NCBI GenBank assembly: GCA_945873015.1
Contig: CAMCBY010000093.1
Location: 1 to 10,967 of the forward strand
Source: Klebsiella pneumoniae
GTDB lineage: Bacteria > Pseudomonadota > Gammaproteobacteria > Ga0077536
Length of the DNA stretch: 10,967 nt
Direction of reading: 5' to 3'
Made by a program: the position numbers and the translations under genes. Below the pieces are notes generated by a model, which had not been told where the DNA came from, made no database searches, and was given only the letters and a program-made list of their open reading frames with translations. Position 1 is the stretch's first letter. Every line of letters begins with the position of its first letter. Positions 8,201 through 10,967 of this stretch are shown piece by piece.

Positions 8201-8665
8201 ATGGTCTACACCACCGACATCTGGCGCCCCCATGTGGTCGCCGCCACCGTCGTCGAACGCGACGGCCGGTTTCTTTTCGTCGAGGAAAGCATCGATGGGC
8301 GCACGGTCATCAACCAGCCCGCCGGCCATCTCGACCCGGGCGAAACCTTGCCCGCCGCCGCCGCGCGCGAAACCCTGGAAGAGACCGGCTGGACGGTGCG
8401 TATCGATCATCTGGTCGGTATTTATCTGCTCGCCACCGAGATCCCGGGCAAGACTTTTCTGCGTTTCTGCTTCGCCGCCAGCGCGCTCAGCCACGATGCG
8501 ACGCGCAAGCTCGATAAAGAAATCATTGCACCCCACTGGTGGACACGCGACGAAGCGGCGGCGCGTGGCGCGCAGTTGCGCAGTCCGCTGGTGCTGCGCG
8601 CGGTCGATGACTATCTCGCCGGGCAGTCTCATCCGCTGACATTGCTGCATGACTATCTGGCATGA
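8201..8665 (+). CDS. nudJ: Nudix hydrolase NudJ (HMP-PP / nucleoside phosphate phosphatase type)
   Basis: This 154-residue protein resembles E. coli NudJ (YmfB), which removes phosphate from nucleoside di- and triphosphates and hydrolyses the thiamine precursor HMP-PP. The start PHVVAATVVERDGRFLFVEE (10-29) and the NQPAGHL block before the Nudix box are typical of this subgroup. The Nudix box runs from Gly42 to Trp64: G, five residues, Glu48, seven residues, Arg56-Glu57, then Glu60-Glu61 and Gly63. The metal-binding Glu residues are all present; the usual hydrophobic residue after RE is Thr58. The LRSPLV block (about 126-131) also matches NudJ. Its last bases ATGA form the start of mnmA, the same neighbour as in E. 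coli, so the two are translationally coupled. It begins 36 bp after yhdP with only a weak purine-rich ribosome site (CTGAAAG). Confidence 0.92.
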   Translation: MVYTTDIWRPHVVAATVVERDGRFLFVEESIDGRTVINQPAGHLDPGETLPAAAARETLEETGWTVRIDHLVGIYLLATEIPGKTFLRFCFAASALSHDATRKLDKEIIAPHWWTRDEAAARGAQLRSPLVLRAVDDYLAGQSHPLTLLHDYLA

Positions 8666-9822
8666 CCAGCGCACAGGTGCCTGACTGGTTGCCGCGCGAA
8701 TTGCTCGCGCGCAATACCAACCCGCATGTGGTGGTCGCGCTGTCGGGTGGCGTCGATTCGTCAGTCGCCTGCTTACGCCTGCGCGAAGCCGGGCTGCGCT
8801 GTTCAGCCTTGTTCATGAAGAACTGGAACGAGCCGACTGAAGACGGTCATTGTCGCTGGGAACAGGACGTCGATGATTGTCTTGAGGTCTGCGAGAAACT
8901 CGATATACCACTCAATACCATCGATTTGTCCAAGGCCTACTGGGATGGCGTGTTCGAGGATTTTCTCGCCGAATACCGCCGCGGGCGCACGCCCAATCCC
9001 GATGTGCTGTGCAATCGCGAAATCAAGTTCAAGGCCTTTCTGGATGCGGCGCGCAAGTTGGGCGGCGACCTCATCGCCACCGGCCACTACGTGCGCAGCG
9101 ATCATGTCGACGGACACTGGCGCTTGAAGACCGGCGTTGATGGCAACAAGGACCAGAGCTATTTCCTTTATACCCTCGGCCAGGGGCAACTCGGCAACGC
9201 CATGTTTCCGGTCGGCGACCTGCCGAAACGCGAGGTACGCGCGCTGGCCCGCGCGGCGGGACTTGCCACCCACGAGAAAAAGGATTCGACCGGCATCTGC
9301 TTTATTGGCGAGCGGCGCTTTCGCGAGTTCCTCGCGCAGTACGTGCCGGCCCAGCCCGGCCCGGTCATGACTGAGGATGGCCGCGTCATCGGCCAGCATC
9401 ACGGCGCGGTTTATTACACCCTGGGTCAGCGCCAGGGGCTCGGCATCGGTGGCGTGCGCGGCGGCATCGAGGCGCCATGGTTCGTGGCCGCCAAGGATCT
9501 CGAGCACAACATCCTCACCGTCGTGCAGGGTCACGACCATCCGGCCCTGCAAAGTCAGGCGCTGCTGGCGACCGATGTCTCGTGGGTGGCGGGCCAGGCA
9601 CCACTCGCGCCCATCTCGTGCACCGCCAAGACCCGTTATCGCCAACGTGCCCAGCCATGCACCATCCTTGCCCACGATCGGGACCAGCTACTGGTCGAAT
9701 TCAGTGCCCCGCAGCGCGCCGTGACCCCTGGCCAGTCGGTGGTGTTCTACCAGGATGAGGTATGTCTGGGCGGCGCGATCATTTCAAAGGTGGAAAAACA
9801 CCCCAAAAACCTACAACTGTGA
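8662..9822 (+). CDS. mnmA: tRNA-specific 2-thiouridylase MnmA
   Basis: MnmA makes the 2-thio group of 5-substituted 2-thiouridine at wobble position 34 of tRNA-Lys, -Glu and -Gln, using ATP and sulfur passed through the Tus relay. The 386-residue protein has the PP-loop SGGVDSS at 28-34, the catalytic Cys117 in NPDVLCNREIKF and the second catalytic Cys213 in DSTGICFIGER, so the active site is complete. GHYVR (141-145) and the tRNA-binding KDQSYFL block (163-169) are also intact. The start overlaps the nudJ stop (ATGA). Compared with E. coli MnmA (368 residues) there are about 18 extra N-terminal residues before the PP-loop domain; no other ATG lies between, and the overlap supports this start, although a non-ATG start further in cannot be excluded. 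Confidence 0.97.
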   Translation: MTSAQVPDWLPRELLARNTNPHVVVALSGGVDSSVACLRLREAGLRCSALFMKNWNEPTEDGHCRWEQDVDDCLEVCEKLDIPLNTIDLSKAYWDGVFEDFLAEYRRGRTPNPDVLCNREIKFKAFLDAARKLGGDLIATGHYVRSDHVDGHWRLKTGVDGNKDQSYFLYTLGQGQLGNAMFPVGDLPKREVRALARAAGLATHEKKDSTGICFIGERRFREFLAQYVPAQPGPVMTEDGRVIGQHHGAVYYTLGQRQGLGIGGVRGGIEAPWFVAAKDLEHNILTVVQGHDHPALQSQALLATDVSWVAGQAPLAPISCTAKTRYRQRAQPCTILAHDRDQLLVEFSAPQRAVTPGQSVVFYQDEVCLGGAIISKVEKHPKNLQL

Positions 9823-9891
9823 CGCCGAATTGCCGATAATGTCGCGCTTGATTTGCGCCCCCGATACCTCTCATAGCTGCACGGAGACATC
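9823..9891. promoter_or_regulatory. mnmA-acnA gap with acnA ribosome-binding site
   Basis: The 69-bp gap ends with GGAG at 9883-9886, spaced 5 nt from the acnA ATG, the clearest Shine-Dalgarno in the plus-strand group. GATAAT at 9835-9840 could be a -10 element for a separate acnA promoter, but no matching -35 is evident. Only a 4-bp GCGC repeat is seen as a possible stem, too weak to call a terminator. Confidence 0.4.
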
Positions 9892-10967
9892 ATGAACAAC
9901 TCTTTCGACGCCCGCACGGAACTCAAAGTCGGCGATAAGAAATACGAGATCTATAGCTGCGCGCGCCTGGCCGGCAAGTACCCCATCGCCAAGCTGCCCT
10001 TCGCCCAGAAAATCCTGCTCGAGAACCTGCTGCGCACCGAAGACGGCGTAAACGTCACGCGCGAAGACATCGAGGCGCTGGTGCAATGGGATGCCAAAGC
10101 CACCCCCACCAAAGAAATCGCATTTACGCCCGCGCGCGTTTTGATGCAGGACTTCACCGGCGTGCCGGCGGTGGTCGACCTGGCCGCGATGCGCGACGCG
10201 ATGTCGGCACTCGGCGGTGACCCGAACAAGATCAACCCGCTGTCGCCCGCCGAGCTCGTCATCGATCACTCCGTGCAGGTCGATGTGTTCGGCACCAAGA
10301 CTTCGGCGGATGAAAACGCCAAGATTGAATTCGACCGCAACCAGGAACGTTATGGTTTCCTGCGCTGGGGCCAGGAAGCGTTTTCGAACTTCGTGGTGGT
10401 GCCGCCCGATACCGGCATCGTGCATCAGGTCAACCTCGAATACCTCGCGCGCACCGTGTTCGCCCGTGAAAACGGCGGCGTGCTGCAGGCCTACCCGGAC
10501 ACCGTGGTCGGCACCGATTCCCACACCACCATGATCAACGGCCTGGGTGTATTGGGCTGGGGTGTGGGTGGTATCGAAGCCGAAGCCGCCATGCTCGGCC
10601 AGCCGGTCACCATGCTGATTCCGCAGACGGTCGGCTTCAAGCTGATCGGCAAACTGACCGAAGGCACCACCGCCACCGACCTCGTCCTGCGCGTAACCGA
10701 GATGCTGCGCAAGAAGGGTGTGGTCGGCAAATTCGTGGAATTCTTCGGCCCCGGTCTCGACCAGTTGCCGCTGGCAGATCGTGCGACGCTGGCCAACATG
10801 GCGCCGGAGTATGGCGCGACCTGCGGCATTTTCCCCATCGACGCCGAAACCGTCGCGTTCTTGAAGCTCTCGGGCCGCAGCGACGAACAGGTCGCACTGG
10901 TCGAAGCCTATGCCAAGGAGACCGGCCTGTGGCGTGACGCCTCGACCCCGGAAGCGGTTTACTCCGA
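9892..10967 (+). CDS. acnA: Aconitate hydratase A (3' end cut off by window)
   Basis: The first 358 codons of an AcnA-type aconitase, the [4Fe-4S] enzyme that interconverts citrate and isocitrate in the TCA and glyoxylate cycles. The visible part is the N-terminal portion: LMQDFTGVPAVVDLAAMR (84-101), IDHSVQVD (124-131), and the substrate-site segment VVGTDSHTTMINGLGVLGWG (205-224), with Asp209, Ser210 and His211. These are the AcnA/IRP type, not AcnB, whose domain order differs. E. coli AcnA has 891 residues, so about 60% is missing, including the three cluster-binding cysteines, and cluster competence cannot be judged. A 2-methylcitrate-pathway paralogue (AcnD) is a less likely alternative. 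A good Shine-Dalgarno (GGAG) fixes the start. The gene may be transcribed with mnmA or from its own promoter in the 69-bp gap. Confidence 0.95.
   Translation, partial: MNNSFDARTELKVGDKKYEIYSCARLAGKYPIAKLPFAQKILLENLLRTEDGVNVTREDIEALVQWDAKATPTKEIAFTPARVLMQDFTGVPAVVDLAAMRDAMSALGGDPNKINPLSPAELVIDHSVQVDVFGTKTSADENAKIEFDRNQERYGFLRWGQEAFSNFVVVPPDTGIVHQVNLEYLARTVFARENGGVLQAYPDTVVGTDSHTTMINGLGVLGWGVGGIEAEAAMLGQPVTMLIPQTVGFKLIGKLTEGTTATDLVLRVTEMLRKKGVVGKFVEFFGPGLDQLPLADRATLANMAPEYGATCGIFPIDAETVAFLKLSGRSDEQVALVEAYAKETGLWRDASTPEAVYS

Noticed and set aside
9836..9862. Possible terminator after mnmA
   Set aside because: Only a 4-bp GCGC stem around TTGATTT is visible, with no U-run, so it is not distinguishable from chance.

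Overview
The window is GC-rich bacterial chromosome, almost fully coding, with short gene gaps and long antisense shadow ORFs of the kind GC-rich DNA produces. The genes point to a gammaproteobacterium: RNase G followed at once by the envelope protein YhdP, and the NudJ Nudix hydrolase overlapping MnmA, are both gene pairs known from enterobacteria and relatives. The species cannot be named from sequence alone. No RNA gene, insertion sequence, phage gene or CRISPR array was seen.

Left part, minus strand (1-2578): a GlgC-family protein is followed after 10 bp by a GlcD-type FAD-linked oxidase that runs off the left edge. The GlgC homologue keeps the family fold and length but has lost the nucleotide-binding signature and the residues of the active site, so it looks like a non-catalytic paralogue. 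A 230-bp region (2579-2808) separates this unit from the divergent right-hand genes. It carries one TATAAT box facing each way.

Right part, plus strand (2809-10967): rng (RNase G), yhdP (a 1274-residue AsmA-like intermembrane lipid transport protein), nudJ (Nudix hydrolase), mnmA (tRNA 2-thiouridylase) and the first 358 codons of acnA (aconitase A). rng and yhdP are 7 bp apart, yhdP and nudJ 36 bp, nudJ and mnmA overlap by 4 bp, and mnmA and acnA are 69 bp apart. No convincing terminator lies between them, so they may be one transcript covering RNA processing, envelope maintenance and tRNA modification, with acnA possibly having its own promoter.

Most of the window is ordinary housekeeping sequence. 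The item most worth a second look is the degenerate GlgC paralogue and its coupling to a glycolate oxidase-type gene. No wholly new system was found.
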